Assembly: GCA_937901345.1 (NCBI GenBank)
Contig: CALCHM010000203.1
Coordinates: 1 to 14,309, forward strand
Direction of reading: 5' to 3'
Source of the DNA: an uncultured Prevotella sp.
Lineage (GTDB): Bacteria; Bacteroidota; Bacteroidia; Bacteroidales; Bacteroidaceae
Length of the DNA: 14,309 nucleotides
This document shows, one piece after another, positions 1-5,778 of the stretch. Positions within the stretch are counted from its first letter, which is position 1. Each line of letters opens with the position of its first letter. The position numbers and the translations under genes were made by a program. The notes under the pieces are model-generated. The model did not search any database, was not told where the DNA came from, and saw only the letters and a list, made by a program, of their open reading frames with translations.

Positions 1-2
1 TG

Positions 3-101
3 TATAAGAAAACGGACGGTGTGGCGCCCTCCGCTCGTTTTGAGGACTCTGAGAACTCTGAGAAACTCCGACCTCTCTCAACTCTAAACTTTCAACTCTA
101 A
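3..101 (+). CDS. possible C-terminal tail of an upstream gene (partial)
   Basis: One forward frame is open from the window edge to a TAA at 99-101. It would encode a tail beginning YKKTDGVAPSARFEDSENSE. The first 14 or so residues look protein-like; the rest is encoded by the CTCTGAG/AACTCTAA low-complexity repeats and may be read-through into repeat DNA. In Bacteroidales an HU-like DNA-binding protein gene often lies beside smalltalk genes, so this could be the end of such a protein. The fragment is too short to recognise a domain, and the other two frames close at 5-7 and 85-87. Treat it as a guess from position only. Confidence 0.25.
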   Translation, partial: YKKTDGVAPSARFEDSENSEKLRPLSTLNFQL

Positions 102-250
102 ACTCTCATGGAAAACAAGAAATCGCTCTGGAGCAAGGTGCTCCAAATTCTCATTACCGTGCTTACCGCTATTGCTACTACCTTTGGTGTTCAGTCTTGC
201 CTTTAGGTGACTCTGAGAAGACTCCGAGCTCCTCCGAAATCTCTCAACCT
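45..250 (+). repeat. CTCTGAG-rich direct repeats flanking the smalltalk gene
   Basis: A degenerate block at 45-83 starts GACTCTGAGAACTCTGAGAA and ends CTCTCAACT. It recurs at 209-250 starting GACTCTGAGAAGACTCCGAG and ending CTCTCAACCT. The two copies lie about 164 bp apart and bracket the 99-bp smalltalk gene. Between the first block and the gene there is a further short tandem of AACTCTAAAC(T)TTC type (80-106). The function is unknown. Confidence 0.55.
108..206 (+). CDS. smalltalk protein (32-residue Bacteroidetes micro-protein)
   Basis: An ATG at 108 opens a 32-codon frame ending in TAG at 204-206. The product begins MENKKSLWSKVLQ, has a hydrophobic stretch (about residues 11-27, rich in I, L, T, A and V), and ends GVQSCL. 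This matches my memory of the 'smalltalk' family: about 30 residues, a charged MKKxxW-like start, an ILTAIATTLGV-like core and a terminal SCM/SCL. Family members commonly lie next to HU-like DNA-binding protein and N-acetylmuramoyl-L-alanine amidase genes. No amidase follows here; about 900 bp of repeat-rich DNA does. The biochemical role is unknown. The hydrophobic core suggests membrane association, and the Cys at residue 31 is far too close to the end for a normal lipobox. The call rests on pattern recognition and length. Confidence 0.75.
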   Translation: MENKKSLWSKVLQILITVLTAIATTFGVQSCL

Positions 251-266
251 TAATCGTTAGGCTATA

Positions 267-476
267 ATATAAGAGTTACCCCAAGAACTTTAACAGACCC
301 CCTCCGCAACAAAGTTGCTCGTCCCCCTAACTTCGAGGACATTTTGAGTTAGTCTCCTCGTTTAGGTTTCCAATTGAAAATAACAAGCGATGGAATGTAT
401 CCTAAAATCCTCCCCGAAGTTAGGGGAGGTGCCCAAAGGGCGGAGGGGTCTGTGGTATTGGGGCAACTCCTATATT
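267..476. repeat. imperfect inverted repeat pair with internal hairpins
   Basis: The left arm (267-339) and right arm (409-476) are imperfect reverse complements about 70 bp long. Both contain an AGAGTTACCCC/AGGAGTTGCCCC end, a GACCCC(C)TCCGC core and CCCCTAACTTCG(A/G)GGA, separated by a 69-bp AT-rich spacer. Each arm carries its own small hairpin at the same place. The left one is GCAAC-AAA-GTTGC (306-318); the right one is GCCC-AAA-GGGC (431-441). The stem sequence differs but pairing is kept. It looks like a MITE- or REP-like intergenic element in two opposed copies. Confidence 0.65.
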
Positions 477-643
477 GTTACCATTATTTTTAAGTCAACT
501 GATTTTACACAAACAGTTACCCTATTGCATGCATTCCCACTTTACAGGTACGGACGCACGGCGCGTACGTCCTCTATCCATCGGAATGTCCCAGCAGAAC
601 GTTCAATTAATCAAGGACGCACTCTAAGTTTTGCAAACAAAGC

Positions 644-670
644 ATTCGTGCGATTCGAGCAATTCGTGTT
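644..670 (+). repeat. 9-bp tandem repeat, three units
   Basis: Three adjacent 9-bp units read ATTCGTGCG, ATTCGAGCA and ATTCGTGTT. This is a short degenerate microsatellite between the two larger hairpin elements. No function is evident. Confidence 0.6.
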
Positions 671-716
671 CCAAAAAATTAGGCAATAATATAGTAGTTG
701 ACGCACACGTGCTATA

Positions 717-932
717 GACGCTGAAGGCGTCTCCGCTCAGTAACCGTGGGTGCGAGCAAAGCGAGTACCCACGGTTGGCGCATCCCAATGAACGCACTCT
801 GAAGGAGTGCCCCATCACCCTACATATCCTGCCTCCTCGGGCACCCCTTCAGGGTGCGATTCTCGCGTATTCAGTACCGGGGGTACGCAAAGGCGCACGC
901 CCCGGTTACTGAGCGGTGACGCCTTCAGCGTC
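717..932. repeat. mirror-organised six-hairpin repeat element
   Basis: The ends are GACGCTGAAGGCGTC (717-731) and its exact reverse complement (918-932). Inside each end comes CCGCTCAGTAACC (or its reverse complement) leading into a long hairpin: 742-776 with AACCGTGGGT/ACCCACGGTT arms, and 876-906 with a C/G-rich ACCGGGG/CCCCGGT pair. The centre has two further hairpins, GCACTCTGAAGGAGTGC (794-810) and GCACCCCTTCAGGGTGC (841-857), which mirror each other. Four of the six hairpins therefore share a TGAAG loop (CTTCA on the right half) on different stems. The symmetry and the stem variation with loop conservation suggest selection for structure in RNA or single-stranded DNA. REP/BIME-like mobile DNA is a natural comparison, but no transposase is present here. 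Confidence 0.75.
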
Positions 933-1050
933 ATTTAAAGTACAAAATTCTAATTGGGGTCAACTGCTATATCATTGCCATTTGTAATGCACGCACAGAT
1001 GTTTCTTGATTTTCCATCGTTCAACATTCATCGTTCCCTTTTACCCCCCC

Positions 1051-1087
1051 AAAAAGGGAGGGACATCGGTCAAACGATGCCCCTCCC
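1051..1087 (-). terminator. rho-independent terminator of the DUF6261-like gene
   Basis: Read on the minus strand, a stem GGGAGGG...CCCTCCC continues past one mismatch into GCATCG-like pairing with a 6-nt loop, and five T residues follow directly (plus-strand A run 1051-1055). It starts 18 bp after the stop codon of the gene ending at 1105. A second overlapping stem, TCCCTTTT/AAAAGGGA at about 1035-1060, could make the site act from the other direction too. Confidence 0.8.
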
Positions 1088-1104
1088 ATGTGGATGCTTA
1101 TTGT

Positions 1105-1863
1105 TTATTCAGTTGTTTCGCCTTCGGTTTTGTCCTCCTTTGCCTTAGTTTGCGCTATGCGCTGGTTGTAGGAAGTGTTTGCTTCGTCGATGATGGCGTT
1201 GACTTGGTTGATGTAGTTACTTAATTGCGATGATGGGCTGACTACGTTGTGAGCAAAGGCAACGGTGGTGATGTAGTCGTAGAGTGCGTCCATTTCGGTG
1301 CGAATGGTTTTGCTGTCTTCCACTTTAGCGCCTTCGCGTGTTACGGTGCGTGTGTCAGTCAGTATTTTATATTGTGTATTTACCGCTGTGAGTTCATCAA
1401 CTTCGGCTTGCAGTCCGAGGGTTTGAACATGTGCTTTATTAGCATCTTTATTTAAGTCGAGCACCATGCCGTTTAGTGTTGCAGTTTCCTGCATATTGGC
1501 TATTTTGTAGAAGCCTTCATAGGGTTTCAACACCAGGTAGAGTTTTGTTGCAGCTTCCGACTTTGCTTTGTTCGGTAGGTTTTGACTGGCGCGAACGGTG
1601 TCTATGATGTAGCGTCCGAGCACATCGCGCTGTTCGTCAAGTGCTAACAATTCTGCCGTTTCGGCTGTGGCTATCGAGCGTTCCAGGTTGTCTTGCAACT
1701 TTCCGAGCAATTCGCTGTAGCGCTCCATGTCGTCAGTCTTGTAATGTAACACTTCCGCACCTATAGCTTGCGTCAGGGAGGCAAAGCGGTCTGCGGTATT
1801 TACATATTCAGCAATGTTAAACTTGTGAAAACTAGAATTTGTAAATCTTAAGATAGGTTCCAT
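1105..1863 (-). CDS. DUF6261-like family protein
   Basis: This encodes a 252-residue, predominantly helical, acidic protein with no signal peptide and no membrane segment. It starts MEPILRFTNSSFHKF and ends in a charged tail (KAKEDKTEGETTE). The pattern of an N-terminal 'L..L.N.EF..F' segment, a middle section with LDEQRDVLGRYI (about residues 75-86) and a YEGFYK motif (about 114-120), then long amphipathic helices, resembles proteins annotated DUF6261 in Bacteroidetes. The function of that family is unknown. The gene stands alone, with a strong terminator 18 bp below it and the six-palindrome array 54-274 bp above its ATG. The start at 1863 is the first in-frame ATG and fits the family's usual N-terminus. 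No catalytic motif is visible. The family call is from memory; the open frame itself is secure. Confidence 0.7.
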   Translation of the reverse strand: MEPILRFTNSSFHKFNIAEYVNTADRFASLTQAIGAEVLHYKTDDMERYSELLGKLQDNLERSIATAETAELLALDEQRDVLGRYIIDTVRASQNLPNKAKSEAATKLYLVLKPYEGFYKIANMQETATLNGMVLDLNKDANKAHVQTLGLQAEVDELTAVNTQYKILTDTRTVTREGAKVEDSKTIRTEMDALYDYITTVAFAHNVVSPSSQLSNYINQVNAIIDEANTSYNQRIAQTKAKEDKTEGETTE

Positions 1864-1916
1864 AGTAAAAAGTTAGAATTTGGTTAATACTGTTTTCATC
1901 TCGGTCTGTAATTCCG

Positions 1917-2137
1917 TCCCGCATCGGGAGCGGACCTTTTTAATCTGCGAAGTGTCGTCCCGCATCGGGAGGGCACCTTTTTGCCCCTTTTTACCCCTCT
2001 CCCGCATCGGGAGGGCATTTTCTTCGTCTGCGAGGTCGTCTCCCGCATCGGGAGGGCATTATTTTTTGCTGAAAAAGGTAGTGTCCCGCATTGGGATGAG
2101 ATTATTTTGAGCCGAGAGGTTGTGTCCCGCAACGGGA
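1917..2137. repeat. six-unit palindrome array with 40-43 bp period
   Basis: Six copies of a TCCCG-CAT-CGGGA palindrome start at 1917, 1958, 2000, 2041, 2084 and 2124, giving steps of 41, 42, 41, 43 and 40 bp. Unit 5 has TCCCGCATTGGGA, and unit 6 has CAA in the loop with GTCCCG/CGGGAC arms. The outer base pair covaries: C-G in units 3 and 4, G-C in unit 6. The intervening 27-30 bp are loosely similar (GGGCATTTT... then CTGCGAGGTCGT-like), so this is a degenerate tandem repeat of about 41 bp rather than repeats with unique spacers. The array lies directly upstream of the DUF6261-like gene on the minus strand. Confidence 0.85.
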
Positions 2138-2289
2138 CGCGCATTTCTGCTTCATGCCGCTCTACGAATTTCCGCTCCTTTCGGCGGACTTGGCGGCGGG
2201 TTAATAAATCAGGTTTGCGGTTCTCCGTATTCGGGAGGTCTGGTAGCGGTTGAGCGCCTTACTCCCTTTATTTTGATTGAAAACCACGA

Positions 2290-2297
2290 CAAATTTA
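2290..2297 (-). promoter_or_regulatory. possible -7 box for the DUF6261-like transcript
   Basis: The minus strand reads TAAATTTG here, a match to the Bacteroidetes -7 consensus TAnnTTTG. No well-spaced -33 TTTG is seen. If used, transcription would begin near 2284 and the whole palindrome array would lie in a 5' leader of about 420 nt. In AT-rich DNA such a match is easily fortuitous. Confidence 0.3.
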
Positions 2298-2344
2298 ACA
2301 AACAAATTCTAAAAAACTTTTCGCAAATTCCGTTTTAACTTTTA

Positions 2345-2500
2345 TTAGAAACTCTGTGAATGTGAAGAGTTTTCAGGTTCAATAAAAAAAAAGTGAGGAC
2401 GTTGTGTCATAATGAGCAAACTGCTGCGTTGCTCCTCAATTTCGGATTTGGTCATGTACTTCAGTACACTCCCTTCATCCTCCATTTCAGCGCCTTGCAT
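2345..2500 (-). CDS. weak small ORF, 51 residues, unrecognised
   Basis: An ATG at 2500 opens a 51-codon frame whose product starts MQGAEMEDEGSVLKYMTKSE. It has a hydrophilic first half and a less plausible C-terminus containing FFF and ending HSQSF. The first half has a coding-like composition (E, K, S and M-rich). It could be a genuine small protein or the remnant of a truncated gene. No RBS or promoter stands out, and it lies just downstream of a strong hairpin. I do not recognise it; the alternative is chance. Confidence 0.25.
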   Translation of the reverse strand: MQGAEMEDEGSVLKYMTKSEIEEQRSSLLIMTQRPHFFFIEPENSSHSQSF

Positions 2501-2524
2501 TTTACTCACTCTTACACAACTTAA

Positions 2525-2561
2525 GAGGGTGTGCCGAAATTTTGCATTTCGACACACCCTC
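2525..2561. terminator. strong hairpin, probable terminator
   Basis: The stem is GAGGGTGTG/CACACCCTC (9 bp), one mismatch, then CGAAAT/ATTTCG (6 bp) around a 5-nt loop. It lies 86 bp beyond the CotH stop codon on the minus strand. The T-tracts are weak: CTCCTCCTTTT on the plus side and CTTAAG on the minus side. Termination is therefore likely but not certain, and the direction is unclear. Confidence 0.5.
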
Positions 2562-2600
2562 CTCCTTTTCACGATAATCTTCATATGTGTTTATAAACCG

Positions 2601-2627
2601 CTGACGATTCATGAAGGAATCGCTCAG
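2601..2627 (-). terminator. hairpin just after the CotH stop, possible terminator
   Basis: CTGACGATTC pairs with GAATCG(C)TCAG, a 10-bp stem with one bulged base and a 6-nt loop, 20 bp past the stop codon of the minus-strand gene ending at 2647. On that strand it is followed by GCGGTTTATAAAC, a poor T-tract, so it may be RNA 3'-end protection rather than a full terminator. Confidence 0.4.
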
Positions 2628-2646
2628 TGTGTTCATGCGTCAGGCA

Positions 2647-5595
2647 TTAGTGAACAATGATTTTGCTCGTGTTTACGATGTAAATGCCGCTTGCCACTCC
2701 GTTAACCTCTGTGATGCCTTCTGTTACGCACACACGGCGCACGAGTTGTCCGTTAAGGGCATAGATGCTCACGGTTTGGGGCGCCTCAGCGGTTATCAAG
2801 ATGCAGTTGTTGCCGCCTTGAACCGTGAGATGGTTGCGTTCTACATGCGTGATGCCATCGGGTTTCACGTAATCATATTGCTTGTCGAGATATTCCAGGC
2901 GTTGCGCCACCCAATTCTTGATGTATGCTACATCGGCATTGATGTCTGAATGGTATTTGTTCCAACGCTTCTCTTCACGAGCGTCGGCTCCGCAAGCCGT
3001 GAAGAGGTCGGCATAGTCTTGGAAGCGCTTACAGAGGGCGTCTTCCGAGAAGTGGGAATCGCGGAGTTCGGCATATCGCGCTCTTAACTCGGCGTTCCAT
3101 CCTAATTTGGAATTGCGCTTCATGCGGTGGAAGAGCGTGAGGTTGCCGTGTTCATACTTCCAGAGGAAGGTGTTGAAATCCTGTTTGGGTTTGCACAAAT
3201 CTTTTGACCCGTCCCATCTGCGTCCCCAAGCGCCATCGAGGTCCCAAGGAGCAACACCGATTTTTTCGCGCAACGCTACGTCTTCACAAAGTTGGTCGTA
3301 GTTGTAGAAGAACATGTTCTTACCATGGTTGTCGGTAGCAAGCATGAGTTCGATGAAGAGGTAATAATCCGTGATGTTTGCTTGGTCGAAATACTTATGG
3401 AAATCTGCGCCAAATGTCACGTCGTTAGTGGTAGCCACAAAATTGATGGCATTCCAAAGCGGTGCCCAGTCAATGGGTTCTTCTTCCCAGTCGGGATACT
3501 TAATTTCGAAGTTTGCCCATGTTTCGCTATAGTCATTGTTGTTATAACTTCTGGGCGGTGTCTTGGGATAAACGTCGACGTCTGTTTCGTGTCCCATGAG
3601 CACTTCGTACCCCCATTGCGAGGACTTATAGAGCGTGCCGCGAATGACAGGTTTAGAAGTTTCGGTTGCTTCATCAAGTTTGCGGAGTTTGAGTTGCTTT
3701 CGGTCCATCTTTTCCGTCATGCAGTATATGCCATGATATTTTCCGTTGAGATAGACTTCAGCAAACTCTCCTCGTGTGCCATGACGTGCTTTCTTTTCAT
3801 ATCCTGCCGCCTTGTGGTAGGGCGCAATTGCGAAGTCGTTCCAGAGGTCGGTGCTCACACGGTTGCGCATACAGGCTTTATCTACCGCCATGGCGTCGAG
3901 AATCCAGTTGTTGTCATCACGCAACCCGAGGAATTCAACGTCCTTCGACGTCACCCCGTCTGCTTCATAGAGTTTCACGGCATAACTTTTCTTGTCAAAG
4001 CCCTGTGCCGTAGCACCGCGATACTTGAAGGCTGCCGTGTAGATGGAGTCATAACCGGCAACATTGGCTTGCGTCACGCGGATGCTTCCTGGGGTGTAAG
4101 AATAACCGTTACATGAGGGATGTGTCACCTCTACAATATTGAGGTACGTGAAACGAATGGGAGCTGATTCTATCTCCTCACCATTCTTATAGAGATTCAA
4201 CGTGTGAGGCACGGAGCAGTCGAAGTCTTCGAGCACTACGACACCCTCAGCATCGGGGGCAACGCCATCGATACGCATTTCATAGTCAGCGTCTGCCACC
4301 CTAGATACGAAATGAACGCGCGGGCGGAACGTTCCTGTAAGGTGTGCCTCAGCGCTGGCGGTAGTAACGTACATGCCGTCGGTTTGATCGTAGAACAATT
4401 CCTTATCGTTGATGCGAAGCGTATCGATAAACGTGCGGAAGCCCATCAACTCCACTCCGGGAATAATGACGCCATTCTCCATGATGTGCTTGGCATGACG
4501 CGCATCGGAAGAATAAAAAACGAAGGTTGACCCTGGGTCGTCTTGTTTGTAGAGGCGGATGTAATTTTTGTTATAATCACCCCAATGCACAAACTCTGAC
4601 TGATTGTTAGTAATCACGGGTTCTTCCCACCACCAATAACTATCGCTATAAATAGGACGCTGGGTGAGTTTCTCAACGGTGTAACCCGGATAGTAGTAGT
4701 CATCGTAGAAGGCAAATGCCCAATAGTTTGTGCCCGTTACGCTCGAACTCTTCTTCAAGGCAAGCGGTTCGTTGTTTGTGGGATAATTTGTCATGACGAA
4801 ACGTCCGTCTTCCGTAAAGATGGAATAACCTTCGCCATTCTTTCGGAAGTAGAAATTATCGCCCTCACCCGTTGTTTGATACAACTTATCATCAGTATTG
4901 ACCAGGTACTTACCCGTTCGCGCATTCTTAATCTTATAGAGAATGGGGTCAGAAGCGGTTGAGGCAACAATGGGGAGTTGGAGTTTACCCGTAGTTTCCC
5001 AATAATAACCATCTGCGGTTACACCACAATCGTCTGCTTCTGGTTCGGGGTCTTCTGTGGAAGGTGTGTCGCTACCACCGTCGAGAACATTGCCATCCTT
5101 GTCTACAAAACAAAAAATGCCGTTGTCGCTATTGTAATTTGCATATGTTCCTACAAGATACGAACCATCAGTACGCAAATTGAAATACTGGTCGGGTGAC
5201 GCAACACTCTGAATGAAGTAACCGCCACGCTCCAATTCCTGAATATTCCACTTGGCTTGTGTGGATTGAGCAGATGAGGAAAGATTCAGTCCCTTCTTCT
5301 GCGTCTCTACGCGCTCTGAATCGTAGATCAGATATTGCATAGAGAGCGCATTACGGAAGGTATAATAACCATCGTCTCCTTTGTCAATATACCAGTAACC
5401 ATCGTCAGGAATATTTTCACCTGGAATGTAATAAAGCAAGGGTTGTGCATTGTGATATACTCCAAGCGCTATGGAGCCCGAACCAAAATATGCACAACGA
5501 ATGCTGTATTTCCTACCTATAACAAAATCTGGTTGTGCCAGCACATTGCTTACACATACCATCGCAAACAAAAATAGAAAACTGATTTTCTTCAT
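2647..5595 (-). CDS. secreted CotH kinase-like protein with lectin-like repeats and T9SS-type tail
   Basis: This is a 982-residue exported protein. Residues 1-20 form a signal peptide (KKISFLFLFAM...VLA, cleavage before Q21). Residues 22-170 and 215-350 are two beta-rich, Tyr/Trp-rich segments resembling ricin-type/beta-trefoil modules (YFIQSVASPDQYFNL, TGKYLVN), joined by an acidic Pro/Asp/Glu linker (173-190). After a beta region (380-500) comes a CotH-type kinase domain (about 520-905). It shows RNRVSTDLW (577-585), YLNGKYHGIYCMTEKMD (615-631), the catalytic-loop-like DNHGKN (755-760) and the metal-binding-like APWDLDG (782-788). CotH proteins are atypical kinases first known from Bacillus spore coats; the substrate here is unknown. 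The end (about 930-982, VSIYALNGQLVRR...GIYIVNTSK) matches a T9SS sorting domain, implying cell-surface or extracellular location. The gene appears monocistronic and divergent from the GDP-mannose gene. Confidence 0.88.
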   Translation of the reverse strand: MKKISFLFLFAMVCVSNVLAQPDFVIGRKYSIRCAYFGSGSIALGVYHNAQPLLYYIPGENIPDDGYWYIDKGDDGYYTFRNALSMQYLIYDSERVETQKKGLNLSSSAQSTQAKWNIQELERGGYFIQSVASPDQYFNLRTDGSYLVGTYANYNSDNGIFCFVDKDGNVLDGGSDTPSTEDPEPEADDCGVTADGYYWETTGKLQLPIVASTASDPILYKIKNARTGKYLVNTDDKLYQTTGEGDNFYFRKNGEGYSIFTEDGRFVMTNYPTNNEPLALKKSSSVTGTNYWAFAFYDDYYYPGYTVEKLTQRPIYSDSYWWWEEPVITNNQSEFVHWGDYNKNYIRLYKQDDPGSTFVFYSSDARHAKHIMENGVIIPGVELMGFRTFIDTLRINDKELFYDQTDGMYVTTASAEAHLTGTFRPRVHFVSRVADADYEMRIDGVAPDAEGVVVLEDFDCSVPHTLNLYKNGEEIESAPIRFTYLNIVEVTHPSCNGYSYTPGSIRVTQANVAGYDSIYTAAFKYRGATAQGFDKKSYAVKLYEADGVTSKDVEFLGLRDDNNWILDAMAVDKACMRNRVSTDLWNDFAIAPYHKAAGYEKKARHGTRGEFAEVYLNGKYHGIYCMTEKMDRKQLKLRKLDEATETSKPVIRGTLYKSSQWGYEVLMGHETDVDVYPKTPPRSYNNNDYSETWANFEIKYPDWEEEPIDWAPLWNAINFVATTNDVTFGADFHKYFDQANITDYYLFIELMLATDNHGKNMFFYNYDQLCEDVALREKIGVAPWDLDGAWGRRWDGSKDLCKPKQDFNTFLWKYEHGNLTLFHRMKRNSKLGWNAELRARYAELRDSHFSEDALCKRFQDYADLFTACGADAREEKRWNKYHSDINADVAYIKNWVAQRLEYLDKQYDYVKPDGITHVERNHLTVQGGNNCILITAEAPQTVSIYALNGQLVRRVCVTEGITEVNGVASGIYIVNTSKIIVH

Positions 5596-5617
5596 AAATT
5601 TATCAAGTATTACTGCG

Positions 5618-5625
5618 CAAAATTA
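5618..5625 (-). promoter_or_regulatory. -7 box of the CotH-like gene
   Basis: The minus strand reads TAATTTTG (TAnnTTTG type), placing the start of transcription near 5612 and leaving a leader of about 17 nt before the ATG at 5595. No clear -33 TTTG is visible. Confidence 0.45.
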
Positions 5626-5668
5626 AGGTAAAAACGCGGTAAAATCATATAAATATGCTTTTTTTCAG

Positions 5669-5676
5669 TACTTTTG
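5669..5676 (+). promoter_or_regulatory. -7 box of the GDP-mannose gene
   Basis: TACTTTTG is a good match to the Bacteroidetes TAnnTTTG box, with AT-rich DNA upstream. Transcription would start near 5683, about 95 nt before the ATG at 5779. A -33 element is not obvious. Confidence 0.5.
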
Positions 5677-5680
5677 TCCA

Positions 5681-5734
5681 GGAAACGCATGCAATGGTTT
5701 CACATGGGAATCAAAGCGTTTTCCCCAATCGGGG
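5681..5734 (+). promoter_or_regulatory. structured 5' leader of the GDP-mannose gene
   Basis: Directly at the predicted transcript start, GGAAACGC (5681-5688) can pair with GCGTTTTCC (5716-5724) with one bulge. It overlaps a second compact hairpin CCCC-AATC-GGGG (5723-5734). The two share 5723-5724, so they compete slightly. It may stabilise the 5' end or regulate expression; no known riboswitch class is recognised. Confidence 0.35.
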
Positions 5735-5778
5735 CAACTTCCCTATAAACTCCAACAAAAAATACAACAAAAGAATAT

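Larger units (their letters stand above)
207..1050. other. repeat-rich intergenic region without credible genes
   Basis: About 840 bp with no ORF that resembles a protein. It contains the 267-476 inverted repeat, a small GGACG/CGTCC hairpin at 552-572, a 9-bp triplicate at 644-670 and the hairpin element at 717-932. The longest frame (390-689) runs through the arm of an inverted repeat and has no recognisable motif. The stretch 940-1040 is AT-rich and featureless apart from a TCATCGTTC-like duplication near 1017-1035. The region looks like a sink for small non-coding repeat elements, perhaps where an amidase gene normally next to smalltalk was lost or displaced (inference). Confidence 0.6.
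2138..2646. other. intergenic region between the palindrome array and the CotH gene
   Basis: About 500 bp without a convincing gene. It holds a GC-rich piece (2165-2265, with CCGC/GCGG small stems), an AT-rich stretch (2275-2345) that contains a possible minus-strand promoter, a weak small ORF (2345-2500), a strong 15-bp hairpin (2525-2561), a perfect GTTTATAAAC palindrome (2588-2597) and a hairpin just beyond the CotH stop codon (2601-2627). Confidence 0.6.

Noticed and set aside
390..689. 99-residue plus-strand ORF
   Set aside because: It begins inside the right arm of an inverted repeat and continues through low-complexity intergenic DNA. The product has no recognisable motif.
1917..2137. 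CRISPR array
   Set aside because: The repeat is only 13 bp, the intervals resemble one another instead of being unique, the spacing varies by up to 3 bp, and no cas genes are near.
1880..2253. Overlapping ORFs on both strands with repeated SRIGR or PSRCG peptides
   Set aside because: The repeated peptides are simply the translation of the 41-bp palindrome array. Several frames and both strands are open, as expected from a repeat whose period can be a multiple of three, not from coding selection.
3292..4116. 274-residue plus-strand ORF
   Set aside because: It lies wholly antisense within the CotH-like gene, whose reading frame has clear domain motifs. The antisense product has no family resemblance.
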